This document shows, in pieces, positions 1 to 11,000 of a stretch of DNA of 64,000 nt. Location of the stretch: assembly GCF_035046485.1 (NCBI RefSeq), contig NC_085137.1:443862334-443926333 (forward strand), given 5' to 3'. The notes beneath the pieces are model-generated. The model saw only the letters and a program-made list of their open reading frames with translations, was not told the origin of the DNA and searched no databases. Numbering within the stretch: the stretch's first letter is position 1; the number at the start of each line of letters is the position of its first letter. A program made the position numbers and the translations under genes. This DNA comes from Aedes albopictus. Taxonomy: Eukaryota > Arthropoda > Insecta > Diptera > Culicidae.

Positions 1-785
1 TCGTTTCAGGGAGCCACTGAGACGTGTCAAGTGATTTCAGGGGTGTTCCAGGAGGTCTCAGAGTAGTGTCAGGAGATCCCAGGGCGTCTCAGTTCGGCTC
101 CAAGGGGTCTCAAGCGCGCCCCAGGAGATCTCAAGGGAGTTCCAAGGGATCTTAGAAGCGTTATAGGGCTTCCAAAGGCGCGTCAAGGTATCTGAATGTC
201 TCAGGAATGTTTTACTGAGTTTCAGAAGGTACCTTGAAGTCCTAGCCCAAATAACATTGTGATGACCAATTGGTGTTGTGGGTTTGGAGAGCCGTCATAA
301 ACTCTTATAACTAAGTTTCACTGTTCCGAAAATAGAGCGCGCGAGTAAAATTTTTCCTGAGTACCGCTTCTAGTCCAGTTAACTGGAAAGTATTATTTTA
401 GAGGGGAGTTTCAGGGGGTCATAGAGGGTTTAATAGGATTACAGGGGTCCCCAGGGGATCTCAGGGGCAGTTCAAGTGCGTTTCAGGAGTTCGGAGAAGT
501 ACCCAGAGGCTCTTCAGGGGGTATCTTGGAGTCTCAGGGGCGTTTGAGGAGGTCACAGGGGACCCATATGCGTTTCAGCGGGTCTTAGGGGGTTCAGAGG
601 GGACTCATATGGTAACTGGAGGTGTAAAGGGGGTTTCAGGGGTCTCTGGGTCGCTTTATACTATTGAAACGCCACTGAATTCCCCATGATCCTCTTGAAA
701 TATCTCTGATCGCAATAAAACTCCTGAGTCCCCTTAATAAAAACGTATGAAATTCCTTGAAATGCCCTGAAAATAAATATTTCTA
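1..785. repeat. Degenerate GGGGTTTCAGG-type repeat field, truncated by window edge
   Basis: Loose copies of a short motif around 'ggggtttcagg' and 'ccaggggatctcag' recur at roughly 10-30 bp from the window start to about 655, interrupted by ordinary sequence at about 245-400. From about 665 to 780 the complementary polarity appears ('cctgaaa', 'ccttgaaatgccctga'), so the field reverses direction near 660. No open frame of note. A similar field lies at 32.69-33.19 kb. Function unknown. Confidence 0.6.
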
Positions 786-880
786 CCTCATGCTTCCACG
801 GATCCAGTGATAACTAAGACCACCAGCTCAGAATTACTCCGTGGATGCTATCGACTGTTGATTCTTGGGCCTGGGGTTTT

Positions 881-1031
881 TTTTCGGCCATGCAGTCTTC
901 GGTGTGCAATCAAAAAGACATATGTTCTCTATACCCTCTAACCCTTGAGAAAAATGGCATAGATCATCGAAACGTCGGACATAGAGAACATATATCGTTT
1001 TGATTGCACACTGAAGACCGAAAGGCCGAAA
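881..1031. repeat. Short foldback (hairpin) sequence
   Basis: Two arms of about 50 bp, 881-932 and 981-1031, are near-perfect reverse complements (for example 'gtcttcggtgtgcaatc' against 'gattgcacactgaagac'), with a spacer of about 48 bp. It is probably a MITE or the end of a foldback element. No clear target duplication was found. The open frame crossing the right arm on the minus strand is not credible as a gene. Confidence 0.6.
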
Positions 1032-1236
1032 GAAACTCTCAAGGCTACGAGTTGCGTGCTTAGCTGGTCGTGCAGCCTGGGTACTGTTGTCCTTCTGACT
1101 TCAGCTAGATTGGTGAGGTACGTTCCAAGCGTCTGTTCACCAAGCAGGTGGGGCTCGAACAGCGTCTGTTCTGACATCCAGCGGCTGAGTATGAAATGCT
1201 CCTTCACCGGAAGCTAAAGTGGCATCCCCACCATGG
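1032..1236. other. Unassigned sequence with balanced composition
   Basis: This stretch is less AT-rich than its surroundings and is open on the minus strand (938-1207, 89 codons). I recognise no domain and the frame runs into the hairpin at 881-1031. It may be a transposon fragment; nothing supports a host exon. Confidence 0.3.
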
Positions 1237-1239
1237 TGG

Positions 1240-3495
1240 GTCCCCCAGAAATTTTTCCAGGATTCCTACAGAAATGCCTCCAGGAAATCCTCTACAATTT
1301 ATCCCGGAATACCTCCCGCAATTCCAACAGCGTTTCTTCCCGAAATTCCTCTCAGGGATTCTTCCTGAAATTATTCCAGGAATTCCATCAGTCATTCCTC
1401 CAGGAATCTTCCTAAATATACTCCAGGATATATTCCAGAAATTCCTCTAGCAAATACTCTAGGAGTTCCTTCAGGAATTACTCCAGGAATTACTTCAGGA
1501 ATTTCTCCAGGAATTACACTACGAATTCTTCCTGGAATTACTACAGAAAATCGTCTAGGAGTTGTTCCGGGAAATACCCCAGGAATATATGAAATATAAG
1601 AATTAATATAGGAAATATTCCAGGAATTCCTCCAGCAATAACTGCAGGAATTCCTACAAGAATTGCTGTAGTAATTACTACAGGAATTTCTTCAGAAAAC
1701 CCTTCGATTCCAATTACTCGCATGAATTACTCCATTCCTCCAAGAATTTCTATGGGAAATTCTTCAAAAATCCGTCACAAATTACTGCATGAATTCTTGC
1801 AAAAAATACTCTAGGAATTTCTCCAGATGTTTCTTCAAGAAACTCTTGTATTCTTGTAGGAATTCTTGGAGAAATTTCTTTAAAAATTCTTCAAGGAATT
1901 CCTGGAAAAAATCCTAGACAGATTCTTGAAGGAATTTTCGGAAAATTTCTTGGAGGTATTCCTGAAGGAATGCATGGAGAGTATTCTGGAAGGGATTGTT
2001 TGAGGATTTCATGACGGATATTTCGGAGGAATTCCTGGACGAATTCTTGGAGAATTTAATGAAAGAATTCTGGGGGAATCTCCTGGGGGTATTCCTGTAG
2101 GCATTTCTCGAGGAATTACTGAGAGATTGCTGAAGATATTTTTTTGAGAATCCTTGAAGCTATTCCTAAGGAAAGTAATAAAGGAATCCCAGGCCAAATT
2201 CCTGGAGGGGTTCTTGGAGCTATTTTTCACAGAAGTTTTGGAGCAGGTCTTGGAGAAATTCTTATTAGAGTTCCTGTCGAAATTTTTGAAAAAAATTCTG
2301 GAGAAATTCCTGGACGGGTTCTTGGAGGAATATCTGGAGAATTTATTAGAAAAAAATCCTGGAGAAAATTTTGGCGGAACTCTTGGAGTATTTCCTTAAG
2401 AAATTCTTGGAGGAATTCTTAGAAGAAGTCTCAGAGCAGTTCCTGGAGAAATCCTTAATGGAATTCTCGGAAGAATCCCAGCACTTGTCTCAGGAGTATT
2501 TTCTTGAGGAGTTTTTGGAGGTTTCCTGAAGAATCTAGGAGATATTCATAAAGGAATTTCTGGAGGATTTTTGGCATAAATTATTGATGGAAATTCTTGA
2601 AAAAATCTCTGGAGGAATTTCTGGCGAAATTTATGAAAGGATACTTGGTCGAAATCTTTGAGGTTTCTCTGGTGAAATTCCTTAGGAAAGTCCAGTAGGA
2701 GTTGATTCTTGGAAGAATTCTAGGCAGATGTCTTGGAGGAATTCTTGGGGGAGTTCCTGGAGATATTATAAGAGAAATTCCTGGAGGACTTCCTGAAGGA
2801 ATTTCCGGAGAAATTTCTGAAGGAATTCCTGGTGGAAACTCTGGAGGAATCCCTGAAGAAATCGCTGACTTAGTAGTTGGAGGAAATCTTGGATGAATTC
2901 CTGAAGAAGCTCTGTCTGAATGAATACCTGGAAGAGTACCTGAATGAATTCCTGGATGAATCTATGGAGAAACCCATGGAGGAATTCACGAAGGAATCCC
3001 TGAATATCTCATGGAAGAATTTCTAGAGAAATCGCTGGAGGAATCCCTGGAGAAATCCCTGGAAAACTTCCTGGAGGAATCTCAGGAGAAATTTCTGGAG
3101 GAATTCTTGGGAAAACTTCCTTGAGGAGTTTTCAGGGAACGCCTGAAGGAATCCTTGGGGGACTCTCATGGAATCCTCGGGAATTTCTGGAGTAATACCT
3201 GAGGAACTTCCGGAGGAGTTCCTGAGAAACTTCCGGAGGAATTCCCGAGGAACTCCTGCAGGACTTTTCGAATGATTCTTAAAGTAATTCCTGAGGGGCT
3301 CCTGAAGGAATTCCAGCATAGCTCATTAAGAAATTTTCGAGAAACTGCTGGGAAACCCCTGAAGAATTTCACGGGAAGTCCTGATGCATTCCCTAGGAAT
3401 TCGTAGAGGTATTCTCGGAGAACATCACGATGAATTTCTGAGGGACTCCTAGGGGAATTTCCAAGGAACGCCTGGAGGAATTCTTGGGTAATTTC
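1240..3495. repeat. Large degenerate 15-bp repeat field (ggaattcctggagga type)
   Basis: Diverged copies of 'ggaattcctggagga' fill 2.2 kb. Because the unit is close to 15 bp, frames stay open and translate into 5-residue patterns (Gly-Ile-Pro-Gly-Gly or Glu-Phe-Leu-type), giving spurious ORFs on both strands. From 1240 to about 1800 the motif reads 'ttcctccaggaat'. From about 1850 to 3490 it reads 'cctggaggaatt', the opposite polarity. The flip near 1.82 kb suggests an inverted-arm origin. No protein function is inferred. Confidence 0.8.
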
Positions 3496-4460
3496 CGACA
3501 CTTCAAAATACCATGAAGATCATTTGTATGTCAGTGGATGCACAAGTAACACAAAGAAATACTCAACAAATTTTGAGATACAACAGAGGTAATTGCGAGA
3601 GAATTACATCGTTAAAGTGAAGAGATACAAGAGTAGCGTCTGTAAAGCTTGATGGTCTTTATTCCAGAATAGTTTGGATGCCTTAGATCACCAAGTGAAT
3701 GTTGCTAAGTTATCAGATTTGAATGCTGAGGCTCTAAGAGGACATTATATTCCGCGAGCATTCGCTACAATATAAATATCCTAAGATTTACAGATATTGC
3801 GACCCATACTTCAAAATACATTGGGTACATTTGTATACCAGTGGACACCGAAATAGCAACAAATAGAGATACTCGTAATATATTGAGGTGCAACAAACAC
3901 ACTCGTGAAAGAATTATGCCGATAGAGTGAAGAAAAACAAGAGTAGAGCCTGTAGAATTTGAAGGTCTCAATTCCAGAATAGTTTGGAAAGCCTGGAATA
4001 TCCCATGAATGAACCAAAGGCGTTATATCTGTGCACTGAGGCTCCACCAGCCGTATAGACAACATTCCACGATTTTTTTTTGCAATTAAAGCATGATACA
4101 GTATGTAGATATCGTAGCCCATATTTCAAAGTGCATTGGAGGCCATTTGTATTTCACGGAATGTCCAACTACCACAATATCGAGTTGCTCGTAGCATTGC
4201 GAAGTCTAATGCACATCAACGTGACTAAATTTCTTTATCAGCGTGAACAGAAATGATTGTAGATGTTGTAGATCTTAAGAAAATGAATTCCAGAGTAGTT
4301 TGGATGACCTAGATCACCCAATTCATGTACCATGAATTTTCGAGGGGTGCTTTGATGCTTTTTGAGTACGGTAGACTATTCTGTGATCATTCGTTGTGTA
4401 TAAAATTTGGTTGAGAATGTTGGATTTGTGTCATAAATTTCGGAGTATTTTGGAGACCTT
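3495..4460 (+). repeat. Tandem repeat of about 310 bp, three diverged copies
   Basis: Copies begin near 3497, 3811 and 4124, each with a 'ttcaaa(a/g)t(a/g)ca' start, a 'catttgta' block about 20 bp later, and a later block 'attccagaatagtttggat' (3659, 3970, 4290). The 'agtttggatgacct' core is shared with the satellite of about 152 bp at 23.4-25.7 kb, so these are one family and the 310-bp unit is probably a dimer of monomers of about 155 bp. Confidence 0.7.
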
Positions 4461-5720
4461 AGAATAGCTCTGGGATCAAAAATTCAACAGACTATGATGG
4501 GTAGTAATACATTGCATGTCAAGGATCAGTTAAAACTATTGATGATTAGCAAAACGATGAAATTTCAGCAAAAACACGTAGAATTTATTGAAAAATACAA
4601 AAAAGCCACTTATTTTCGGCTGGCACCAAAAAAGTGAGGGGTAAGGGGGGAGGTATCATGCATTTCTTAGCACAATTATTCCCCTTGACTATAAAAAAAT
4701 GCCACGGTAAAATGTTTTAAAACAAAGAAGATATTGCATTTCTACCAAAAGTAGATCGTCCCGGGTGTTTACGGGTTAAGATCATAGGACTGAGCGAAGT
4801 CCGTTGACCGAACTATACTCAGGTCTACGAGTTGAATACGCTCCTCGCCATCGCCGCACACTGGAGTAACAGGGTCCAATTCATGGCCAAAAAGTTTTAA
4901 CACGTTTTTATGGTGTACTATGTATGTACTAGCAATAAAATTGTGAATTTAGATATTGAGGAAGCATTTTGGATTATAAATCGCCATATTAATCCACTTA
5001 ACGGCTAGAAATGATTTCTTATAACCTCTCCAAGGACAACGTTTATTTTCTAAATCGCTTGAAGCATCGATCATTTTTATTTGACAACAGAGAACTGAAA
5101 AATAATTATATTTCCATCAAAAATATTGTTTGGAAACAAGGGCCACCTCGTTTCATAGAAATTTTCCTAGAAGTGTATTTCTCTCAATTCTTTTATAAGT
5201 GTAGATAACGTATTTATGTTTTCAGCAAAGTATTAAGGAGTGTCATAATTGGGAAACTTTTTGAACAATTGTTCTATCTTCACAATTTTTGGGAATATGA
5301 GCCGTTATTTTTGAACTGCCCCTTAAACTCAGTTTAAATGTTGTACCTTTTTCTAGATATTTTGGGTATCACATTTTCATTTTGGGGTTACTTTTATAGT
5401 GCCCTGGAAAACACATCAAAACTCAAAAATTAATCATGGATTGAAAGTTTAGGATTTTGAACATGGTGATAGAAGCCGTGTGGAATATATCTATATTTTT
5501 CTATTAAAACATGGCATTTTAACACAACTTTATAGATAAAAGTAAGTTCGTGGAGTACTGAGTGAAAAACTCAATGAGTTTAGCTATAAAAAAACAATAT
5601 TTATCTGACAATATTTTCTTAACGGTACATCAACATATGATTACTTGCTACAAATAGTGAGCTCTTTATTTGAGTTGTTTTTGATTTTTTTATAACAAAT
5701 TTTGAACACAACAGTTCTAG
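4461..5720. other. AT-rich stretch without recognised feature
   Basis: No long frame, tRNA-like box or clear inverted repeat was seen. A 65-codon frame at 5011-5208 has no recognisable features and is rejected as a gene. Confidence 0.5.
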
Positions 5721-5721
5721 C

Positions 5722-5985
5722 TTCATTAGATCACTAATGCATTGCATACATTTAGGCGTTTATCGGTGTATGGAGATTTCTGCCCAAATTTACTAAATTA
5801 ATTCCATTTGACACATTTTGTTAAGAGATAGAAGACCATATTTGTATTCTGCTATGATCTATCTACCGAGAATAAGTGGCCATTCATTGAAAAAGTAGTC
5901 GAAACGAAGTTGTTATATCAATATTAAACATAAATTGTAACTAAAAACTAGTCAAAAAGGTGTATATTTCAAAATGATTTATTTT
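5722..5985. repeat. Dispersed repeat related to 13.85-14.03 kb
   Basis: Blocks such as 'ttaggcgtttatcgg', 'gcattgcatac' and 'tctaccgagaat' recur in inverse orientation inside the piggyBac-like element at 13632-14741 ('ccggtaaacgcctaa', 'gtatgcaatgatct', 'attctcggtaga'). This copy is therefore likely a fragment of the same transposon family. No TIR or target duplication was identified here. Confidence 0.6.
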
Positions 5986-6490
5986 TTCGTCTGGTACTTT
6001 CTGGTACCCGTTCTCTTGCGATTCACAAAGGATATGCCTTATATTTTATTGTAATTTTATCCAGATCGCGGAATGCTGCAGAATCTGAATACTTTTTGAA
6101 TGCTGAAAATGGTTCAAAATTGACAAAAAAACATGATTTTGAAAACTCTTCTGTAAGAGTGCAAAATAAATGAAACCAAGTGAAGTTTTTTGTTTAAATG
6201 ATACACCCTTATCAGGAGAACTGTGTTACATACTCAGTTATTTTTTCAAATTGTCAATATTTCGAAAATTGAAGTTCTTCCGATGAGTTATGATGCAAAT
6301 GAAAAAAACAGTAGAGAAAATCGTCAAACTTCGGCATTTATTCTTCAAAAAATATGCATCCCAAAGTATTTTATTGATTGCCACATGATGAAGCATTACT
6401 TCATTTATCTTTAAAAAATATTAGACTCTGGAAAACCCTGAAAAACATTTTTCGACTTATGGCCAGGAATTTGGCCCATTTACGCCTGTG
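5986..6490. other. AT-rich stretch without recognised feature
   Basis: Only short frames (for example 6223-6414) with no recognisable features. Nothing specific seen. Confidence 0.45.
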
Positions 6491-6494
6491 TGCG

Positions 6495-6722
6495 CCGTGG
6501 AGTTGGTTTCCTGCTCAGCGCTCACGCCCAGGACATCGCAGCAGAGGTGTGCCAGAGGCTCATGGCAGCGCAGCCTCAACAACGAAATCAAGCAAGTCGA
6601 CAGAATTTTGACCTGGCCTCCGTTTAAGGCAATCGCCAAGGATGGAGATCTTTCAATTCGGTCATCTGCACCACCGTGGGTTCTCCAGGATTTGTAATAA
6701 AAATAAACATATTTGACACATG
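6495..6722 (+). pseudogene. Internally deleted non-LTR retrotransposon, 3' remnant
   Basis: Positions about 6498-6528 match the endonuclease-coding block at 60735-60768 ('gtggagttggtt', 'ctcagcgctcacg'). The following 6530-6690 match the 3' ORF2 end at 62385-62540 ('catcgcagcagaggt', 'ctcaacaacgaaat', 'gacctggcc'). The roughly 1.6 kb of EN/RT sequence between them is absent, so this is an internal-deletion derivative of the element at 60.7 kb. The readable tail, RSLNNEIKQVD, is typical of the C-terminus of this LINE group. An 'aataaaaataaa' stretch follows. Confidence 0.7.
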
Positions 6723-7486
6723 GTCCTCTATTTCTCAAAGTGTAATCATTTTATTTGCTGCTAGTTTAATGAATGATACACAATGATAATTTCTCGATGA
6801 TTATAGTAAAAATATTCGCGATTTTGTCCGCATATCCGTCACGCTAGCAGTACTGTACCGCTAACTGAAGAGAGTTGAGAGTTGAGACCCACAGTCATTC
6901 AGCAGACAGACATACCCAAACAGCCTCGCGTAACCCTTACATAACCTAAATCTCAGAAACTTACTCCACTCTCTCTGTCTCTCGTTGGGGTCTCTTGCTG
7001 CCATAAATGCGGGACAATTTGGCGTTCACACAACAACGCGGCCCACAGTTAAATGTAGGTTGCATCGTCTGCGGCCCTGTCTGGGCGTCTGCTCTAGAGC
7101 TGACTGAGATCGGTGAAGTGCAACCGGCGCGCGGCGATGGCGATGGCGTTGTTTGTTCGTAGTACAGACAATGAGCGAGCGGGGGTCTCGCGGGATTACT
7201 CAACTGCAAAAATTGGGTGCATCTCCAATTGCTGCGGTGCGTAATCGTGATGATCTGGACCGGTTCGGTCGGTGACGTAATGTAACGTGTCAGAGCGTCA
7301 GCAAAGATCATCGAGTTGCAATTTGCATTCTCGATTGCATTCAGCGCGCTGTTTTTGTGTGATGCACTGTCTCGATTGCTAGTTTACACAATCAGTTATT
7401 GAGAGTCGCATTTTGTCGCAATAATAACCGTTGCATAATTAACTGCTTGCTTCTTTTTCTTCTTCTTGGCATTACGACCCAACTAG
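6723..7486. other. Unique, GC-richer stretch; candidate regulatory or unannotated exon DNA
   Basis: About 6830-7330 is clearly richer in G+C than its surroundings, with CpG-containing words ('ccggcgcgcggcgatggcg'), and I see no repeats there. A minus-strand frame of 116 codons (6961-7311) is Pro/Thr/Arg-rich and unrecognised. It may be a conserved non-coding or 5' exon region of a host gene; the sequence alone cannot decide. Confidence 0.3.
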
Positions 7487-7500
7487 GATGAAGTTTTGAT

Positions 7501-7763
7501 GATGATTAACCTGGGCTTGTTAGGGGAATATCTGTAAGTAAAAAGAAAATTGGGTTAAGTACTGTTCCTTTGAATTCCACTAAGAATTTGCATCCTTCGA
7601 CAGATACGTATCTCGACCTCAACTGTAAGGTCATCTTCAGTGTCTTGTTCTTGACTCGACTCAAGTACAAGACACTGAAGACGACCTTACAGTTGAGGTC
7701 GAAATACGTATCTGTCAAAGGATGCAAATTCTGAGTGGAATTCAAAGGAACAGTACTTAACCC
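7501..7763. mobile_element. Foldback element with 14-bp flanking duplication
   Basis: Arms from 7552 ('gggttaagtactgttcc') and ending at 7763 ('ggaacagtacttaaccc') pair over about 90 bp each with few mismatches, closing at about 7657. The 14-bp word 'gatgaagttttgat' occurs at 7487-7500 and again at 7764-7777, directly abutting the segment, which looks like a target-site duplication. The 50 bp at the left (7501-7551) are not in the hairpin. The minus frame 7506-7745 is a hairpin artefact. Confidence 0.7.
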
Positions 7764-7929
7764 GATGAAGTTTTGATTATATTTGGATAGTTTTAGACTT
7801 GTTCAAGTTATCGTTTGTTTTGTAAAATGATAATTTGTTATTCACATTGTCTAAAGTATTGTATGTGCTATGCGGTGAGATTTCCACCCATATCCACCCA
7901 GCAGTACTTTTGAGATGAATATCTTCAAA

Positions 7930-9235
7930 ATTGAGTCCAATTGAGTAGAATGAGTAGGGATGCTATGACTCATTCAGAAATTCTTTCTTCCGGAAATTCC
8001 ACTCGGGGCTCCTTTAGGAATTTCTCTCGGGATTCTATCCGGGCTCGTTCACGCATTATTTCCGAGATTCCATCAAGAGTTCCTTCATGGTTCTGTCATG
8101 GGCTGTCTCCCGGGATTATTCCAGAGATTTCTTTCGCGTTTCGTTTCGTCATTTATTTCAACTGAGTTTCTATCAAAGACTTCTCCCAAGATTCATTTAG
8201 GGATTTCACCCGGGATTCTTTTCTCCAAACCTTTAGTGATTTCTCCCGGAATTTTCCAGGTATTCCTCCCGAGATCGATTCAGAAGTTCCTCCTGAATAT
8301 TTTCAAAGATCCTTCACAGATTTCTTACGGGGTTCCTTTATTGATTTCTTTTTTGATTTTCCCGGGATTTTTGTTAAATTTCGTCTTCGATTCTTTCAGG
8401 GATTTCATCTGGCATTACTCTCTGTATTTAGAGGATCCTCCAGGGATTTCTTTTTTGATTTCTTCCACAATTTTTTTTATTTCATTCCGGGATTCTTTTT
8501 GGGAATTCTTCAGGATTCCTTCAAGAAAAATTACCGACATTTCATCAGGAATTATTCACGAGATTCCTTTAGGGGTTTATTCCAGGATTCCTCCCGGGAT
8601 TCATTCTTTGATGTCTCATGATTTTTCAAAGAGTTCCTCTAGAGATTTCTCTCGATATTCTTTTAGGGATTGTTTCAAGGATTCTTCCAGGGATTCTTTA
8701 AGGGATGTGTTCCGGAACTAATTCTGAGATTCCTTAATTGATTCCTCTCGGGATTTATACGGGCACTCTCTTATTATCTCTTTTAGGTATTTTTTCTCAA
8801 AATTTAGATTCATTTTGGCATTCTTCCTTATGAAATACTTCAGGAATTTCTTCCGCAATTGCTACATTGATACTTCCCGGTTTTGAGGTATCTATCCTAG
8901 CGTCCGATCGGGATTCCTCCCCTGATTATTTCATTATTAATTTCAGAGATCTTTTCATGGATTACTCCAAAATCCCTATAGAAATTTCTACTGGGAATTC
9001 ATCAGCAGCTTCTTTCAGAATTTCTTCTGGAATTCCTTTCGGGATTTTTCCAGGGATCTTGGGATTCCTACATTATATTTTTATTGAGACTTCTCCAGGG
9101 ATTCCTTCTATGTTTCCTTCTTGGGTTGCTCCTCGGATCCCTTCAGGGGTTCCAGGATTATTTCAGAAATCTCTCCCATGAATTGTTTTAAAGATTCCTT
9201 CAGAACATGCATAGTTTCCTTCAGATTTTTTTCAA
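7930..9235. repeat. Degenerate 'gggattcctcc' repeat field
   Basis: Loose repeats such as 'gggattcctcccggg' and 'gggatttcttcc' occur throughout. They generate long spurious plus-strand frames (for example 8098-8721, 207 codons) made of repeating Phe/Ser/Arg/Asp and Pro-Gly-Ile patterns. The composition and strand-symmetrical openness argue against a gene. Confidence 0.75.
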
Positions 9236-9516
9236 AAGCTCCCTAACATAGCATAGCATAGCATGAATACTTGCACAAATCTTGGATGGAGTCGTAAAGT
9301 TGAATATATCCACTGACATTGCTAATGTCGCTACCACCTACAATGTCCTTGACCCACTCATCTCCACTCACCTGACTAAGTCCTTGCAAGCGGTTTGTTT
9401 TCAAAAATCCAATCATTAGCTGAGAAACAGCACGGGCTAATATATGAGAAGATGTTCAATAGAATTTTCTGCAAAATGTCTTACATATTTGGAAAATAAA
9501 TTTAAGAACCCCTACA

Positions 9517-9577
9517 TAATTGATTGATTGATTTTTCCTTATTAAAGAGACTTCCATCTCTTGGCTGGTCCGTCTCT
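9517..9577 (-). mobile_element. Short retroposon (about 61 bp) with 8-bp target duplication
   Basis: Read on the minus strand it starts AGAGACGGACCAGCC, forms an outer stem AGAGAC/GTCTCT, and ends in a TCAA-repeat tail. 'cccctaca' occurs at 9509-9516 and at 9578-9585, flanking it exactly. It is homologous to the copy at 27309-27364 and to the 3' end of the SINE at 48020-48197. The two short copies share the same 5' boundary, so they may be a discrete small retroposon and not random truncations. Confidence 0.75.
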
Positions 9578-9589
9578 CCCCTACAGAAA

Positions 9590-10283
9590 ACAATCTTTAC
9601 ATGTCTGCCGAAATTGCTCCATGGATTGCTCAAGAAAATCCTCTAGGAATTCCTTTTAGAAAGTTTTCTACAGATTTATTTTGCATGTGCTTTATAAAAA
9701 TTTTCCATGGATTCCTTCGGAAATTACTTCAAAAGTTCTTTCTCATAATCTACCAAGGTTTCTTCAGAAGATCTTCCAGATATTCTTTAAGAAATTTCTT
9801 TTAGGGGCTTCTTTCAGTTATTTTCCCAAGAATTTCCCAAGAAATTTCTCCAAGTATTCTTTAATACTTGGTTTACTAGAGTTTTAATTTCAGTAATTCA
9901 GGAAAAAATTCCTCCAGAGATCTCTTCAGGATTTTCTCGAGATATTACTCCATGTATTCCCCAGAATTTTTTTTCCAACATAACCTCTAACGATAAACCC
10001 TTGAATATCTCCAATGGGTTCTTTAAGAATTTATACAGGAATTTCTTAAGAAACATCTCTGAGAGTTTTGTCAAGGGATCTTTACAGTAGCATATCTACG
10101 CGTTTCTCTTGATATTTCTACAGAAGCTCCTTCATAAATTTAAAGATTCCATTGGAAATTATCTTTAAATAACCCTCAATATACTTTTCAAGAAATAACA
10201 CCAAGGGTTGCCCGAGGAATTTCCCCAGGAAATTGTTCTGGAATTCCTCCTGAGGTTCCTCCAAAAATATCCCTAAGATCTCT
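9590..10283. repeat. Degenerate 'attccttcagaaatt' repeat field
   Basis: AT-richer relative of the fields at 1.2-3.5 and 7.9-9.2 kb. Short frames here (9601-9887) are by-products. The last part, about 10190-10280, has the 'gaggaatttccccagg' form. Confidence 0.6.
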
Positions 10284-10448
10284 AGCGTGCGCAGCTTTTT
10301 CTTTTTTCTCACTCACTCTCGTAAACGAAAACGCGAAAGAAACAGAAAATAGGGGGGGGGGGCACTTTGCCCCCTCTTTTATTTCGCTCTTTCTTGCGTT
10401 CAAGAAAATGAGCGAGCGAGAAAGAAGAAAAGGCTGCGCACGCAAGTG
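10284..10448. mobile_element. Foldback MITE of about 165 bp centred on a G/C palindrome
   Basis: Left arm 'gcgtgcgcagctttttc' (from 10285) pairs with right arm 'aaaaggctgcgcacgc' (ending 10443). The centre is a G-run followed by 'cactttgcccccc'-like complement, so the element is almost entirely palindromic. 'cctaagatctct' (10272-10283) and 'cctaagatttct' (10449-10460) flank it with one mismatch, a likely target duplication. Confidence 0.7.
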
Positions 10449-10734
10449 CCTAAGATTTCTTCAGACACCCCTCTAGAGATGGTTGGAGGTGATGGCTTTC
10501 AGTCTTGAGAGGAATAACTCAAAAATGTATTCTTAAGTTTCATCCGACGTTTCGCTCCCATTTATTGTGCCTTTCTCAAGGAAATAACTATGCTTCGTTT
10601 TTTCGTAACATAGGCCCACAGCATAGGCCGCATTTGTCCCAGACGAACGTATTGTCTGCCACCCGAGGCGGTGGTTTAGTACAGGGGAAATTCCAAAATC
10701 AATCTGGGTCGCAGAATTTCAGAGAATTTTCAGG

Positions 10735-11000
10735 AATATAAGCAAGGAATTTCTTCAAAGTTCTTCCATAGCATTTTTAAGTTATTTCTTTGAAATGTTC
10801 TTCAAAATTCATTTGGAGATTCCTTCGGAAATTATTTCAAGTATTCTCATGGAAGTTTTTTGAGAAATTCTTACAGTCTTCTTCTTCCAAAATTGCACAA
10901 AAAATTACTAGAATTTTTTTTGAAACAATCCCTGGAAGAAATTTTAAAGAAATCTTTGGAGAACTACTTGCGGGAATCCCTAAAAAAACTCCTAGTGATA
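10735..11000. repeat. Degenerate 15-bp type repeat field, AT-rich
   Basis: Loose 'ttccttcggaaattatttc' and 'ccctggaagaaatttt' copies. The 109-codon plus frame at 10790-11119 follows from these and is not called a gene. Confidence 0.5.

Noticed and set aside
8098..8721. 207-codon plus-strand open frame
   Set aside because: It lies wholly in a degenerate repeat field; the protein is a loose repetition of the same residues and other frames are also open.
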